A stretch of 64,000 nt of DNA from Microstegium vimineum (taxonomy: Eukaryota; Streptophyta; Magnoliopsida; Poales; Poaceae). The DNA lies in NCBI GenBank assembly GCA_022036555.1, contig CM039133.1, forward strand, positions 9,517,894 to 9,581,893, written 5' to 3'. Position numbers and translations under genes: made by a program. The notes under the pieces are model-generated. The model saw only the letters and a program-made list of their open reading frames with translations. It did no database searches and was not told where the DNA came from. Shown here piece by piece: positions 44,369-55,048 of the stretch (positions within the stretch are counted from its first letter, which is position 1; each line of letters opens with the position of its first letter).

Positions 44369-46030
44369 TTGGATTTTGCTAAACAACAGATGAGCTAGAC
44401 ATGACATGACACCTAGTCAATTTTGACACTTAGTTATCAGTTTCATTGGATTATATGGTATGTGTTGGCAAAACAATTTCCACTACTTGCTAGAAAAAGT
44501 GCCCTTTTCTATAAGAGTTCTCTAGATACATGAGGAATGACATACATGATAAATTCGTCTTTACACAAGACAAAGCCTTAGCCACAACATATATAGTCCA
44601 CTTCAACAAACATGACGATTATGTAAAGTTATGGTTTGCTCATGTGAATTAAAGCTGTTATCGACAGACTTTGTTATACCATCGTACTCATGGTTGAAGT
44701 ATACACAGTAGTTATGTGAGAACTTATCAAGCAGCGAATAAATAATTGTTTCAAGACTGTAACTAATTGAATTCCCAGTATGTCTAAAATGGATGCACAC
44801 AGGTAGAATATATAGAATCGGAATGCTTATGACTATACTTGGCTACTGCCCCACACAAGGTTGACTAACTTTGAAAGGTTGTAATTAAATTCTAAAAAAA
44901 ATGCAATATCAAGAGATATGTCATGAAGAATTCAATGAAACAAACTTGATGTTCAAGTTTTTTGGTAATTTTCTAGGAAATATATCAAAGTTAGGTTATA
45001 TTGCCTTATGGAAAAGCTACAGCCGCAAACTAATAGACTGGAGGAGGAGGGGGGGGGGGGGTTATATGATGAACTCTAGCTCTTGATTCCAAATAGATGT
45101 ACATCTAATTTCATTGAAGTCAAAGTTAAATTATTTCCATATAGTAAGGAGAATGATAAATTCAATGCCACTTTTGTTTCTTCCAACATCTATGATGTGT
45201 AGCTTCCCTTCAATATATAGATAAAGAGGATTATGGCCAACCCTCCTAGTTGTCCAAAACAAAAGTAGGCCTCAAAGGCGTAGTTCCATTCAGGAAGAAA
45301 AGAAACATGATGATTAACGTAGACCTTGCTTAGCTGTGCTGCAAAAACTCAAGATAAAGGAGACAAAGATGGGGGTTGTGTTGATTTTTCAATTGAAAAA
45401 CTATGACATCCAGACTTGAACCTCCATGAAAACACTCATTCATATTCTTTTTCTGTAGAACAATGAGCACATAGGTACGCAAACTTAATTCCTTCGAGTC
45501 TACTCAAAGAGATTTTAGATTTCCCAACTCATGAGCAGAACCTCGTCCTAAAGAATCTCAGGAACATTGGGCTAATAACCTTAATCGCTTGGCGTGGACA
45601 CCAATTTTAGGCTAAGGAAATCCAGTATGGCTAAAACATTTAAAAACAATAATTTATATGCTGTCGCATAATCACAGAGAGACGAAAAGAAATCTTCAGG
45701 TCTTTCCTTTACTATTCCTTCTTTGTTACCAAAGGAATGTATTTCATGATTCTATAAAAAATGTTTTGTGTGCTGAAATAGATATGATAAGATATATGCT
45801 CAACTTTTCTATGACACGAGATATATGGTTATAATAGTCCTAGTGTTGAGCTACCCCAAGTAAACCGTCATGTTAGTAATAAACTTCTTGATTCATTTAG
45901 ATTTAACATTTTAGGACTTGAACCTTTTCACATTCTACACATATTAAAATTGCAATCCATTGAGCTCCAGGTGGGTTCTCTCTCTACAGAACCGTAAGAT
46001 GGCGTGGTACGGTTGGTGCTTCAAAATCTC
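44369..46030 (-). repeat. Duplicated block A: orphan 5' flank of an alpha-prolamin gene
   Basis: It matches 49688-51446 over its whole length with roughly 90% identity and small indels. In the other copy this sequence is the 5' flank of the 22-kDa-type prolamin gene, so block A is a promoter region that has lost its gene (no prolamin coding sequence precedes 44369). It keeps a perfect prolamin box at 44559-44565. F1b begins right at its far edge. Confidence 0.85.
44559..44565 (-). promoter_or_regulatory. Orphan prolamin box
   Basis: TGTAAAG on the minus strand, within tcttgtgtaaagacgaat. It corresponds to the site at 49885-49891 but has no coding sequence downstream. Confidence 0.6.
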
Positions 46031-46031
46031 A

Positions 46032-46553
46032 TCAAGTTGACTCTGAGGTGATGCGGCGGCAGTCAATCTCATCAATGACACACTGAGGCGTAGCGTCTAA
46101 GACGAGTCCATCGATGGGTCCAAAAGCCTCAGGAAAATCATCATCCTCTTCCAATTCCTGGGACAGACGGACCCCCCGAGCGATGTAGTCATCATCGACC
46201 TCCACGTAGCCCTTCTCCTCGAGCTCGCCGCGCATCCAGGCCTTGTACTCCACCATCATATTGGCACAACGCTTGGACAGCTCAGCGACGTCACGCATGG
46301 TGTTTGTGCTCCTCTCGACGTACTCCCTGGTGGAGGCGGGGTCGTTGATCCTCCGGGCGTAGTACTCATCCGGATCCACAGTGATCAAAGGCTTCCAGGA
46401 CAGGAGGTAATCGACGAGCTTCTGCGGCAGCCTCAGCCCCCCTTCGTTGTTGCCAGTAGTGTCGGATTCCGCGGCGGCGGCCGCGACGACGGCGGCGGCA
46501 GGCTTCTCGGTCTCGAAGGAAGCGGCCACCTCTTGGACGGTCGCGCTCTCCAT
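46032..46553 (-). CDS. F1b: uncharacterised 173-aa acidic protein
   Basis: Second member of the F1 family, single exon, 173 codons. A 40-residue Ala/Glu-rich start is followed by the domain LPQKLVDYLLSWKP...DPDEYYARR...MVEYKAWMRGELEEKG, almost identical to the C-terminal half of F1a. It lacks the basic MKRG and EAKKP repeats of F1a and has a slightly altered tail. No stop or frameshift is seen and nearly all differences from F1a keep the frame, which suggests constraint. TATA-like sequence lies at 46617-46640 on the minus strand. It sits head-on to the F2 copies and at the end of a duplicated prolamin flank. Function unknown. Confidence 0.65.
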   Translation of the reverse strand: MESATVQEVAASFETEKPAAAVVAAAAAESDTTGNNEGGLRLPQKLVDYLLSWKPLITVDPDEYYARRINDPASTREYVERSTNTMRDVAELSKRCANMMVEYKAWMRGELEEKGYVEVDDDYIARGVRLSQELEEDDDFPEAFGPIDGLVLDATPQCVIDEIDCRRITSEST

Positions 46554-46616
46554 CGCCTAGCCTGACTCGCCGGGATCTAGCCAACGATTTGTTGGGGACG
46601 GATGCGTCCAATTTTT

Positions 46617-46640
46617 CATATATACATACAATATATATAG
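46617..46640 (-). promoter_or_regulatory. TATA-like region of F1b
   Basis: Minus-strand tatatatattg and tatatatg tracts 65-85 bases before the ATG. It is the only TATA candidate nearby. Confidence 0.4.
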
Positions 46641-47793
46641 GTTTCGATTCGATAGGGCCCGGCAGCGGCGGCGCGTCGCCAGCAGAAGTGTATCGGAGTC
46701 GGGGGGACTTGGGGTCGATCTGGGCTTCAACACCAACCTCTCATTTGGGGTGGGCCCACCTACTGCCATTGTCATGCCATGTACACGTAACTCCCTTGAC
46801 AACTACAAAACATGTTTTTAGGAGCAGTCAATCAAAATCTCTACAACTTCCAATTTAAGTTTTTATATTTTGGAACTCTTTTAAGAAAAATGTGTCTGTA
46901 TTGTCGGGGGGACTCGATGTTGGTGTTGGTACGCGGCCCTAAACGAATCCAAATAAAAAAGTTCTCAGCTATAAAGTTTCAAAGCTTTTTGAGATCTACA
47001 CTTTTGGTTAGGAAGTTTTTCCATCCGAGGTTGTTTACAAAATTTGAATTTTAAAATGTTGAAATCAAACGCAAATTTACATGACAAGATAAATCTATAA
47101 TGTTTATTTTTGTTGTTTTTCCATTCAAGGTCTTTTGAAAATTTTAAATTTTAAATTTTAGAAATTCAAATGCAGTTTTGCATGACATGATGATTTAACA
47201 TTAAGAAGTTGTCAACTATAAAGTTTTATAATCTTTTGAGATCTACAATGTTTATTTTGCTTGTTTGGTTATATGCTCATCTGACATGGTCGTTGTAACA
47301 TTTTTCATAAATCTTATATATCTCTCTTTTATTTTTATAAACTACAAGAGAGACATGTAAGATTTGTGAACAAATGTAACTTTCATTCTATCATATAAAG
47401 AAATGATCAAAACAAGCATCGTACAACTTGATGAGTTAAACAACTTTGTAGTTGAAAACTTTTTCTTTTCAATTAATTTACAATTTCAAAATGTGCTTTG
47501 AAATTTACTTTGTTGGCAAAGAGTTTTTTTGCCAAGTATTTTTCTTGGACACTCGATAAAGAAGCTCTTTGTCGAGTACCTCATAAAAAACACTTAGCAA
47601 ACCTCTTGTCAAGAGCCCATTTTTAATATTGAATGCTCCATGCATATGTCAAAAGATTCGATGTGATGGAGAATCTTGTATAATTTTGAAAATTTTTAAA
47701 GGGAGAACTAAATAAGGCCATGGTCTTCACCTGCCATAGCTAGATTGAGTACACGTTCTCCATTGCCAAAAAGCAAGAAGCAACTTCAGCAAT
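46641..47793. other. Intergenic DNA between F1b and the F2 pseudogene
   Basis: AT-rich with repeated ttttgagatctaca and gtttttccatt tags (46980-47250), shared with 38330-38430. It also holds a ctttgtcgagtacc-type stretch at 47510-47620 known from hAT/CACTA-like repeats of grasses. No gene is supported. Confidence 0.4.
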
Positions 47794-48257
47794 TTGGCAT
47801 CTCGTGATGCTGACCGGGACTGCAACAGACAACAGAGAGGCGCCGTGGCAATGGCAAAGATGGCGGAGATGCCGGTGGAGTTCCTCCGGTGGGTGCTGGA
47901 GCAGGACAAAGAGGAGTACCGCGTGCCTACGCTGGAGGACTACGCAGGATTGAGGAGCTCGCCGGCACCAAGGACACCATCTGCACCGTCATCCGCTCCC
48001 TGCAGATCGATCGCGTTCGACGTGTTCCAAGCCTGGTCCACGACGTGATCCAGAACAATGGCTGCATCATGATCGAGGAAGACATGCTCCTATCGGATCC
48101 CAAAGAATGGCAGGGAATGCTTCGACCAAGAGTGGGCAGAGGCGCGGCAGGAGCTGCAGATGGGTCTGACGAAACCACTCGGCCCGCAAGTATGCATGCT
48201 GTCTATGTATCTTTGCCTCTTGTATTGTATCAGTATGCAGCGCCCATCCTTATATAG
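47794..48257 (+). pseudogene. F2-psi: broken copy of the F2 family
   Basis: It follows the F2 gene at 52773-53285 closely at the DNA level, starting with AKMAEMPVEFLRWVLEQDKE. After LEDYA (near 47945) the frame is lost through small indels. Matching stretches then appear in another frame (LAGTKDTICTVIR, then VIQNNGCIMIEEDMLLSDPK), and a second deletion lies around 48010-48030. Similarity continues past the stop into the 3' flank. No single frame gives a full F2 protein. Confidence 0.75.
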
Positions 48258-48841
48258 GTGACGAAAGAATCGAATAATGAATGAACACGCGGAATTGTAG
48301 CAGTTGGCTTTGAAATTGTAGCAAACAGCCCCTTAGTAGAAATTGTAGCTGCTATCGACACATTTTATTTACGTATTTTCGGAAATAAAATTGATGCGAC
48401 ACCGTGATGGACGTAAACACCTTCGTGTTAATTAACACGTATCCTATATTTGCCCTGCAGCCCACGCACGGATCATATTGATTGTTGTGTGTCATATGGT
48501 GTGCCCATGACTTTCTTAAATATCAACATTCCACATATCCAAGTATTCTACACGTACATACAGTTGCATCTATCTTACGAACACTAATGCACGCAATCAA
48601 ATGAGAACATTTAAGAGGTCAAGCTGGCACATCCTAAGAGTGATGATGTATTGTGATATTGTCTACGTATTAATCAATCATGTGTCTACAGTTATGAATT
48701 GTTGTTTTAAATTTGATTATAAATAGAAAACAATTAGTAAGGAATAGACTCAAATAAATCTCAATCTTTATATTAATTATTTCTGGAAAGTTGCACATGC
48801 TGACATGAGAACATTGTTACCAAGTACAACTCATTTGTAAT

Positions 48842-49567
48842 CTAGAAGATGGCACCTCCAACAATGGGTTGCTGCCATGATAAGGCCGGGTTCAATAAAG
48901 ACATCTGGTTGAATGGCAGCAATTGTTGCCCCTATAGGAAGGCGGCAGCTAATGGGTTAACTGATAGTAGTTGTTGTAGTTGTTGTTGGTATGCGCCAAC
49001 GTTTGCAAGAGCCAATTGGGTGAACGGAAGCAGCTGCTGTTGTTGTAGGAATGTTTGGGCGTTCGCCAGAGCTAGTTGGTTGAGTGGAAGCAGTGGTTGC
49101 AAGTAGGCGGCAGGGTTGGCCACAGCTAGTTGACTAAGGGCTGGTAGAAATTGTTGCAACTGTTGTTGTTGCTGCAGGAATGCAATGTTTGTTGCAGCCA
49201 GTGGGTTGTTCAAAGAAAGCAGTTGTGGCAGCTGCAAGTAGGCAGTAGGGTTTGCCACAGCTAGTTGACTGAGCGCTGGCAGGACCTGTTGCAGTTGCAG
49301 TTGTAGCTGCGCTTGTACTAACAGATGAGCTGATGATTGTTGTTGCAATTGGGCAATTGGTTGTTGTAACAGGCTCGCCGCAAGCACTAGCTGTAGCCTA
49401 TAGGATCTCACAACTGGGTGTTCATACCCCAGTGTAGTAACGGGTGGGAGGAACTGCGGAATAATTGCATTGGAAGGAGCAAGTGAGCACTGCGGACTAA
49501 AGAACGCAGTTGTACCACTCACTGAAAGAGCTAGGAGCGCAAGGAGGGCAAATATCTTGGCAACCAT
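48842..49567 (-). pseudogene. 22-kDa-type alpha-prolamin (alpha-kafirin/alpha-zein) gene with premature TAG at codon 212
   Basis: The intronless minus-strand frame starts MVAKIFALLALLALSVSGTT, a 21-residue signal peptide for the ER, followed by FFSPQCS. Then come Gln-rich repeats of about 20 residues such as FLPALSQLAVANPAAYLQ, LLPLNQLALANAQTF and LLPFTQLALANVGAYQQQ, the helical repeat units of alpha-prolamins that pack in endosperm protein bodies. TAG at 48932-48934 stops it after 211 codons. In the same frame the family's C-terminal unit continues to a second TAG at 48842 and ends QQPIVGGAIF, so full length would be 241 codons. A CAG-to-TAG change explains the stop. Many alpha-zein genes are known to carry such stops, so a shortened product is possible. 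TATA box and prolamin box are present upstream. Confidence 0.9.
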
Positions 49568-49648
49568 TGTTGCGAGGATGTTGCTAGTATGTTTTACTTG
49601 ACAAGTGATTGCTCTCGATATGTGGGGGATTAACTATTGATTTGGGGC

Positions 49649-49658
49649 TTATTTATAC
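49649..49658 (-). promoter_or_regulatory. TATA box of the 22-kDa-type prolamin gene
   Basis: gtataaataa on the minus strand, about 85 bases before the ATG, the usual spacing in alpha-prolamin genes. Confidence 0.7.
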
Positions 49659-49687
49659 AAGTGAGAGCTCATATATATCTTTTAAGA

Positions 49688-51446
49688 AACATGGATTATG
49701 CCAAACAACGGATGAGCTAGAGATGACATGACACCTAGTCAGTTTTGGCACTTAGTTATTAGTTCATTAGATTATATGGTATGTGTTGGCAAAACAATTT
49801 CCACGACATGCTAGATAAAAGTGCCCTTTCCTATATGAGTTATCCAGATACAAGAGGAATGACATACATGCATGATAAATTCACCTTTACACAAGACAAA
49901 GCCAAAGCCACATCATATATATTCCACTTTTACCAACATGACAAATATTTAAAGTTATGGCTTGGTCATGTGAATCAAAGCCTTTTTCAACAAACTTTAT
50001 TGTAGCATCATACTCATGGTTATGAGAACTTAACTAGCAGCGAATAAACCATTGTTGGAACTTGCAAGACTGTGAGTAATTGAAGTCCCAGTATGTATAA
50101 AATGAATGCACACAGGTAGAATATATAAAATTGGAATGCTTATGACTATATATACTTGGCCACTGCCACAAACTCCCTTTGTTCTCGATGACAATTCACT
50201 TTAGTATTATCTAAAATAAAGGTTGTCTAACTTTGAAAAGTTGTAATTAAATTATAACAAAAAATGCAATATCAAGAGATGTGTCATGAAAAATTTAATG
50301 AAACTAACTTGATGTTCAAGTTTTTTTTGGTAATTTTCTAGGAAATATATCAAAGTTAAGTCTGATTATACCTTATGGAAAAGCTAGAGCAAGTAATAAA
50401 CTGAACCGGGGTGGGTGGGTGTGTGTGTGTGGGGGGGGGGGGGGGGGAGTATATGATGAACTCTTCCACTTGATTCAAATAGATGTACATCTAATTTCAC
50501 TAAAGACAAATTTAAATTATTTCCATATAGTAAGGAGAATGATAAATTTAATGCCACTTTTGTTCCTTCCAACGTCTATGATATGAACCTTCCTTCCAAT
50601 ATATAAGATAAAGAGTATTATGGCCAACCTCCTAGTTGTTCGAAACAAAAGTTAGGCCTCAAAGGCATATATCCATTCAGGAAGAAAGGAAGCATGATGA
50701 TTAACGTAAACCTTGCTTAACTATGCTGCAAAACCTCAAGACAAAGGAGACAAAGATGGGGGTTATGTTGATTTTTGAAGCGAAAAACTATGACATCCAG
50801 ACTTGAGGTTCCATGAAAACACTCATTCATATTCTTTTTCTCTAGAACAATGAGCACATAAGTACACATATCAGGTTCCTTGGAGTCTACTCAAAGAGCT
50901 TTCATATTTAATACACATGAGCAGAATCTCGTCCTAAAGAATCTAAGGAACATTGGGCTAATAACCTTAATCGCTTGGACTGGACACCAATTTTAGGCTA
51001 AAGAAATCTAGCTAGTATGGCTAAAAACATTTAAAAACAATAACTTGTATGTTATCACATAATCACAGCAAGACCAAATGAAATCTTCGGGGCTTCCTTT
51101 ACTATTCCTTGTTCATTAACAAAGGAATGTATTTCATGATTCTATAAAAAAATTGTTTTATGTGTGCTCAAATATACATGATAAGATATATGTTCAACTT
51201 TTCTATAACACGAGTTATGGTTATATTGGTTCTAGTGTTGAGCTACCCCCAAGTAAGCCGTCATGTCAGTAATAAACTTCTTGATTTGTTCAGATTTAAC
51301 ATTTTAGGACTTGAACCTTTTCACATTCTACACAGATTAAAATTACAATCCATTGCACTAAGTTTTGTTGTCAAAATGGCGCTCCAGATGGGTTCTCTCT
51401 CTATAGAACCGTAGGATGGCGTGGTACGGTTGGTGTTTCAATCTCG
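49688..51446 (-). repeat. Duplicated block B: 5' flank of the 22-kDa-type prolamin gene
   Basis: Long direct repeat of 44369-46030 with the same order of blocks, including a poly-G tract (45050-45061 and 50431-50447), cattgggctaataacctta and gatggcgtggtacggttgg. Block B lies directly upstream of the prolamin gene and ends next to a second, decayed prolamin coding fragment. The unit therefore spans the interval between two tandem prolamin genes. Confidence 0.85.
49885..49891 (-). promoter_or_regulatory. Prolamin box (endosperm motif) of the 22-kDa-type gene
   Basis: A perfect TGTAAAG within cttgtgtaaaggtgaattta on the minus strand, about 320 bases before the ATG. This is the DOF-factor (PBF) site of cereal prolamin promoters. 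Where alpha-zeins carry the Opaque2 site about 20 bases further on, this gene has cattcctcttgtatc with no ACGT core, so Opaque2 control may be weak or lost. Confidence 0.75.
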
Positions 51447-51475
51447 GGTGTTGGCTATTGTAAGATACTCATCGT

Positions 51476-51591
51476 GTGGAGCTGTTGTAGCCTATAGGCC
51501 TGCACAACTAGGTGTTCGTCCACCATAGCAGTAATAGTTGGGAGGAACTATGGAACAGTAGCATTGGTATAATCAAGAGAGCACTAAATGA
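51476..51591 (-). pseudogene. Alpha-prolamin coding fragment (N-terminal part)
   Basis: The minus-strand sequence matches the region just after the signal peptide of the 22-kDa-type gene (49381-49495): shared tags tgtagcctatagg, cacaactaggtgttc and gggaggaact. About 80% identical, with no open frame and no signal peptide or repeats left. It marks a former tandem copy upstream of block B. Confidence 0.75.
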
Positions 51592-51842
51592 TTTCACATG
51601 AAAAAATGGAACTAAAAAGTTTTAGATCTCATTGAGCAATACTTTTTCAGTTTAGACAATCTCTCTGTCTCAAATTGTTCAAAAAATAAAAAGAAAATAT
51701 ATAATTTGAAAATTAGATACCTTAAAAATTTTAGGATCATAGATGGCTTCAAATGAAAATGTTAACTAAAGTGTTGTAGATCCCTTTGATGTAGACAACT
51801 CCTCTCAAAGGTTTATCTTCATCTAGCTTGATTTGAAAGAAT

Positions 51843-52076
51843 TACTCAATCCATCCCAAATTATAAGTCGTTTGACTTTTTTTACCTAAAGTTTGATCAC
51901 TCGTCTTATTTAAAAAATTTACATAAAAATTGCCAAATTTAAGTTATTTTGAAGAACTTTTATTAATAAATCAAGCCACAACAAAAGATTTGATATTTGA
52001 CATAATTTTTTAAATAAGACGAATGGTCAAACTTAGAGACCAAAAAGTCAAACGACTTATAATTTGGGATGGAGTA
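51843..52076. mobile_element. Stowaway MITE with TA duplication
   Basis: Near-perfect inverted termini: ctcaatccatcccaaattat at the left and its inverted copy ataatttgggatggagta at the right, extending through aagtcgtttgac and gtcaaacgactt. Flanking TA dinucleotides on both sides. The most intact MITE in the window. Confidence 0.9.
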
Positions 52077-52772
52077 GTATTACTTTTTGATACTACATGT
52101 GTATTTAGCTCCACCGTAGGAGCTGTTGTTTCTTCCCACCTATGAAAAATGAAAGAAGCTTTTAGAAGTGGATCGAATACCACCCATCCATAAAAAATGG
52201 TTTAGAGATGGTTCACGTTAGAACCGTCTCTGGAAAAAAACAGAGGCATCTCTAAACATCATTTCGATGTAGTTTACCAAATATATTGTCTATAAATATT
52301 TGATAACTTATCAAGTTATTATCCTATTATGGAACCTATTTAAGAAAAATGTATCCGTATCATTTGGAAAAAAACCCAATCGATTTATTAATTATGGCAA
52401 AAATATAATTTGAACATTCTGACTACATGCATCAACCTGAAATGAGACAAGTTTTTGAACAGTTACAAATAATCCGTAGTTATTAAGGTTTTAATTTATA
52501 TGAGAGTATAAACCGTACGTATATATATACGTATATGTATTACCTACCGGTCACGTGTTGAATCCCTGAGCAACAACGAGGAGTCCAACTCGGCTTCTCG
52601 AGCCTACCGTCCGATTCCGGAAACGAATTAAGAGCAGACTCCGTGGATCCAAATAACTTTCCGATCGACTCAGAGTACGCAAATCCTTCCCCCCTGTACG
52701 TACGTAGCTGCAATATATAATCAGACGACACACCCGCGGGATTTACAACCACAAGAGAGGAAGCCAGCTAGT
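52077..52772. other. Intergenic DNA upstream of F2
   Basis: No gene is supported. Positions 52510-52540 hold an alternating acgtatatatatacgtata stretch. The 200 bases before F2 are GC-balanced and may hold its promoter, without a clear TATA box. Confidence 0.4.
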
Positions 52773-53285
52773 TTGCCGTCTCGCAAGAAGCATCGGCTAT
52801 TCGCCGTCTCGCGGAGATCGATGGCAGCTGCTGACGCGAAGGCCGGGGCGGCAACCGACGGCGGAGGCGCCGTGACGATGGTAAAGATGGCGGAGATGCC
52901 GGTGGAGTTCCTCCGGTGGGTGCTGGAGCAAGACAAGGAGGACTACTGCGTGCCTACGCTAGAAGACTACACGCAGGAGAGGCTCGCCGGCACCAAGGAC
53001 ACCATCTGCACCGTCATCCGCTTCCTGCAGAACGCGTACGACAAGTTCGACGAGTTCCGGGCCTGGGTAGGCGACGTGATCGAGAACAATGGCTGCATCA
53101 TGATCCAGGAGGACATGCTCTTCTCGGATCCCAAAGAATGGCAGGAAAACGTGGACCAGGTGTGGGCACAGGCGAAGCAGGAGCTGGAGACGAAACCACT
53201 CGGCCCGTATCTGTACATGCTGTCTACGCATCTTTCCATCTTTTACTACTACGCATCTCCCGTCCCGACGTTTTGGGGTCCATAG
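52773..53285 (+). CDS. F2: uncharacterised protein of about 155-170 aa, related to F1
   Basis: A single open frame. The first ATG is at 52773, but 52818 (MAAADAKAGAATDGGG) or 52878-52887 (MVKMAEMPVEF) are equally likely starts. The conserved core reads MPVEFLRWVLEQDKEDY, then TKDTICTVIRFLQNAYDKFD, EFRAWVGDVIENNGCIMIQE and DPKEWQENVDQVWAQAKQEL. The frame is kept where the 47.8-kb copy is broken, so this copy looks like the functional one. The segments MPVEFLRWVL and EFRAWVGDVIENNGCIMIQE align with LPQKLVDYLL and EYKAWMRGELEEKGYVEVDD of F1, suggesting one superfamily. The last 20 or so residues after KPLGP are likely to vary. No signal peptide. Function unknown; a soluble helical protein is the plainest reading. 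Confidence 0.65.
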   Translation: MPSRKKHRLFAVSRRSMAAADAKAGAATDGGGAVTMVKMAEMPVEFLRWVLEQDKEDYCVPTLEDYTQERLAGTKDTICTVIRFLQNAYDKFDEFRAWVGDVIENNGCIMIQEDMLFSDPKEWQENVDQVWAQAKQELETKPLGPYLYMLSTHLSIFYYYASPVPTFWGP

Positions 53286-54123
53286 CAATATATGGGTGAC
53301 AAAAGAATTAGTAATGATCGAGGTCAAGTAGAAACGGGAGTTGCTATCGAGATGTTTTATTTTTAATCATATTTTTTTCATCTACTAGTTCCTTTTCTTC
53401 GTCGGTGCAGATGATTTTTAATTTGTAATAGTACAAGTAGTATAACTTTGTATAAGACTTAGTTTACACTAGGGAAAATTCTCCCGTGGAAAGAAAATTT
53501 TGTAATAGTATATAAGTATAATTTCATTCCTCCAAGAACATTGTTGCATGAGTACTGTTTGTAGTAAAACCAAAAAATGTAGACAGCCTGCAATTAAATA
53601 AAATTTGGCAAGCTTTTGATATATCTGCAAATTCAACAATTTTAATTAACTCAGCAATAATCCAACAGATTTACTATGAGAAATACTTTCATATGTATAT
53701 ATCTTGTCAAACTGTAAGAACTTTTTTGAAGTAGTTATTATGTTTCCCCGGCCCTTTGCTATATGAAATTTAATACATATATTTTAATTATAATGACTTT
53801 AACGTCCATAATTTAAGCCGATTATGGCAACAAATTAAAATAAAGTCTTGTAATTTTTTTCTTCTCCTAATACAAATCTTAAAATTTTTAGCTCGATCAT
53901 AAGCATATTATATTTTATTTTTTGCACTGTCAATGAATTGAAATAGTTAAATACAAGTCCCGTGACTTCCTTTGTACAACGAAGACCCATAAAAATTAAG
54001 TCAGCATGCAATTAGTTGCCAAAGTATTGGGGATTAGTTTATATCTGTTAATACTCGCTTGGTTTGAGCTTCTATCAACCTCGAGCTTGAGGTGCCAAGC
54101 AAGCTTCCTCACCTCATTTGCAG
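53286..54123. other. AT-rich 3' flank of F2
   Basis: No gene or clear repeat is seen in this AT-rich interval. Confidence 0.5.
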
Positions 54124-55048
54124 CACTATATATAATTTTGCGCAGCGGGCGAAATTAGTTTTCTACAGCGGGCAAACGCGTCCGCTGCGATGCTAAGGTC
54201 ACGATAAATCGTGGCCTTGTCGAAGCGGGCGTGTTTGCCCGTTGCAGTAAATCGATTAACCGCAACGGGCAACATAAGAAACCCGCTGCGGTTAATGCTA
54301 TTCACCGCAGCGGACACACTACAATGTCCGCTGCGGTTAATCATTTAAAAAAACCCCTAAAAGCCCGCTGAGCTCATCGACAGGCCCACTGAGCCCAGCG
54401 CCGCCGCCGTCGCCGGATCCGGTTGCTGCAGCGCCGGATCGACCTCGCGAGCCCGCGCCGCAGATGCCGCGCCCACGCCAGAGCTGCTGCGCCCGCGCCG
54501 GACACTGCGCCTGCGCCGGAGCTGCTGCGTCCGCGCCGAACTGAGCTACCGCGTCCGCGCCGAGCCTGCGCCAGACGCCGCGCCTGCGCCGGAGCTGATG
54601 TGCCCGTGCGGGACGCCGCGCCTGCGCCGAAGCTGATGCGTCCGCGCTGAGCTGAGCTGCCGCGGCCGCGACGGACGCCGCGCCCGCCTGCGTCCGTGCC
54701 GCGCGCCGCCCTGCCTAGCAGTGCCCGCGCCGCCCCGCCGGCAGTTGGTGAGATGCAGTTGAGGGAGAGAGAGAGAGGGAGGTGGCTGAAAACCTAACTC
54801 TTATATTTATACTGAAGACAACTATTGGGCTTCAGATGAGCTATTGAGCCTTGGCAGTTTTGGAGGCGGACGTCTGAATTCGCCCGCTGCGGTAAATCGA
54901 TTTACCGTAGCGGGCAAAAATGACCGTCACGGTAAATAAAAAAAATGTCCGCTGCGGTAAAACATCGGATTTTCCACAGCGGACAAAATTAGTGTCCGTC
55001 ACGGAGGACTTTTTCTCAACGCTGCGCAAAATCATTTTTGATGTAGTG
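54124..55048. mobile_element. CACTA3: small non-autonomous CACTA-like element with gcagcggg repeats
   Basis: The left end reads CACTATATATAATTTTGCGC; the right, on the opposite strand, CACTACATCAAAAATGATTT then TGCGCAGCG. Subterminal motifs of the type ccgctgcggtaaatcg and cgcagcgggc occur many times in both orientations at 54145-54335 and 54880-55025. The centre (54380-54730) is very GC-rich and ends in a (ga)n tract. It is 925 bases with no transposase. The flanking triplets (cag and ata) do not match, so the target duplication is not confirmed. Confidence 0.75.

Noticed and set aside
52959..53327. Minus-strand frame antisense to F2
   Set aside because: F2 on the plus strand has a homologous copy and a conserved core; the antisense frame has neither.
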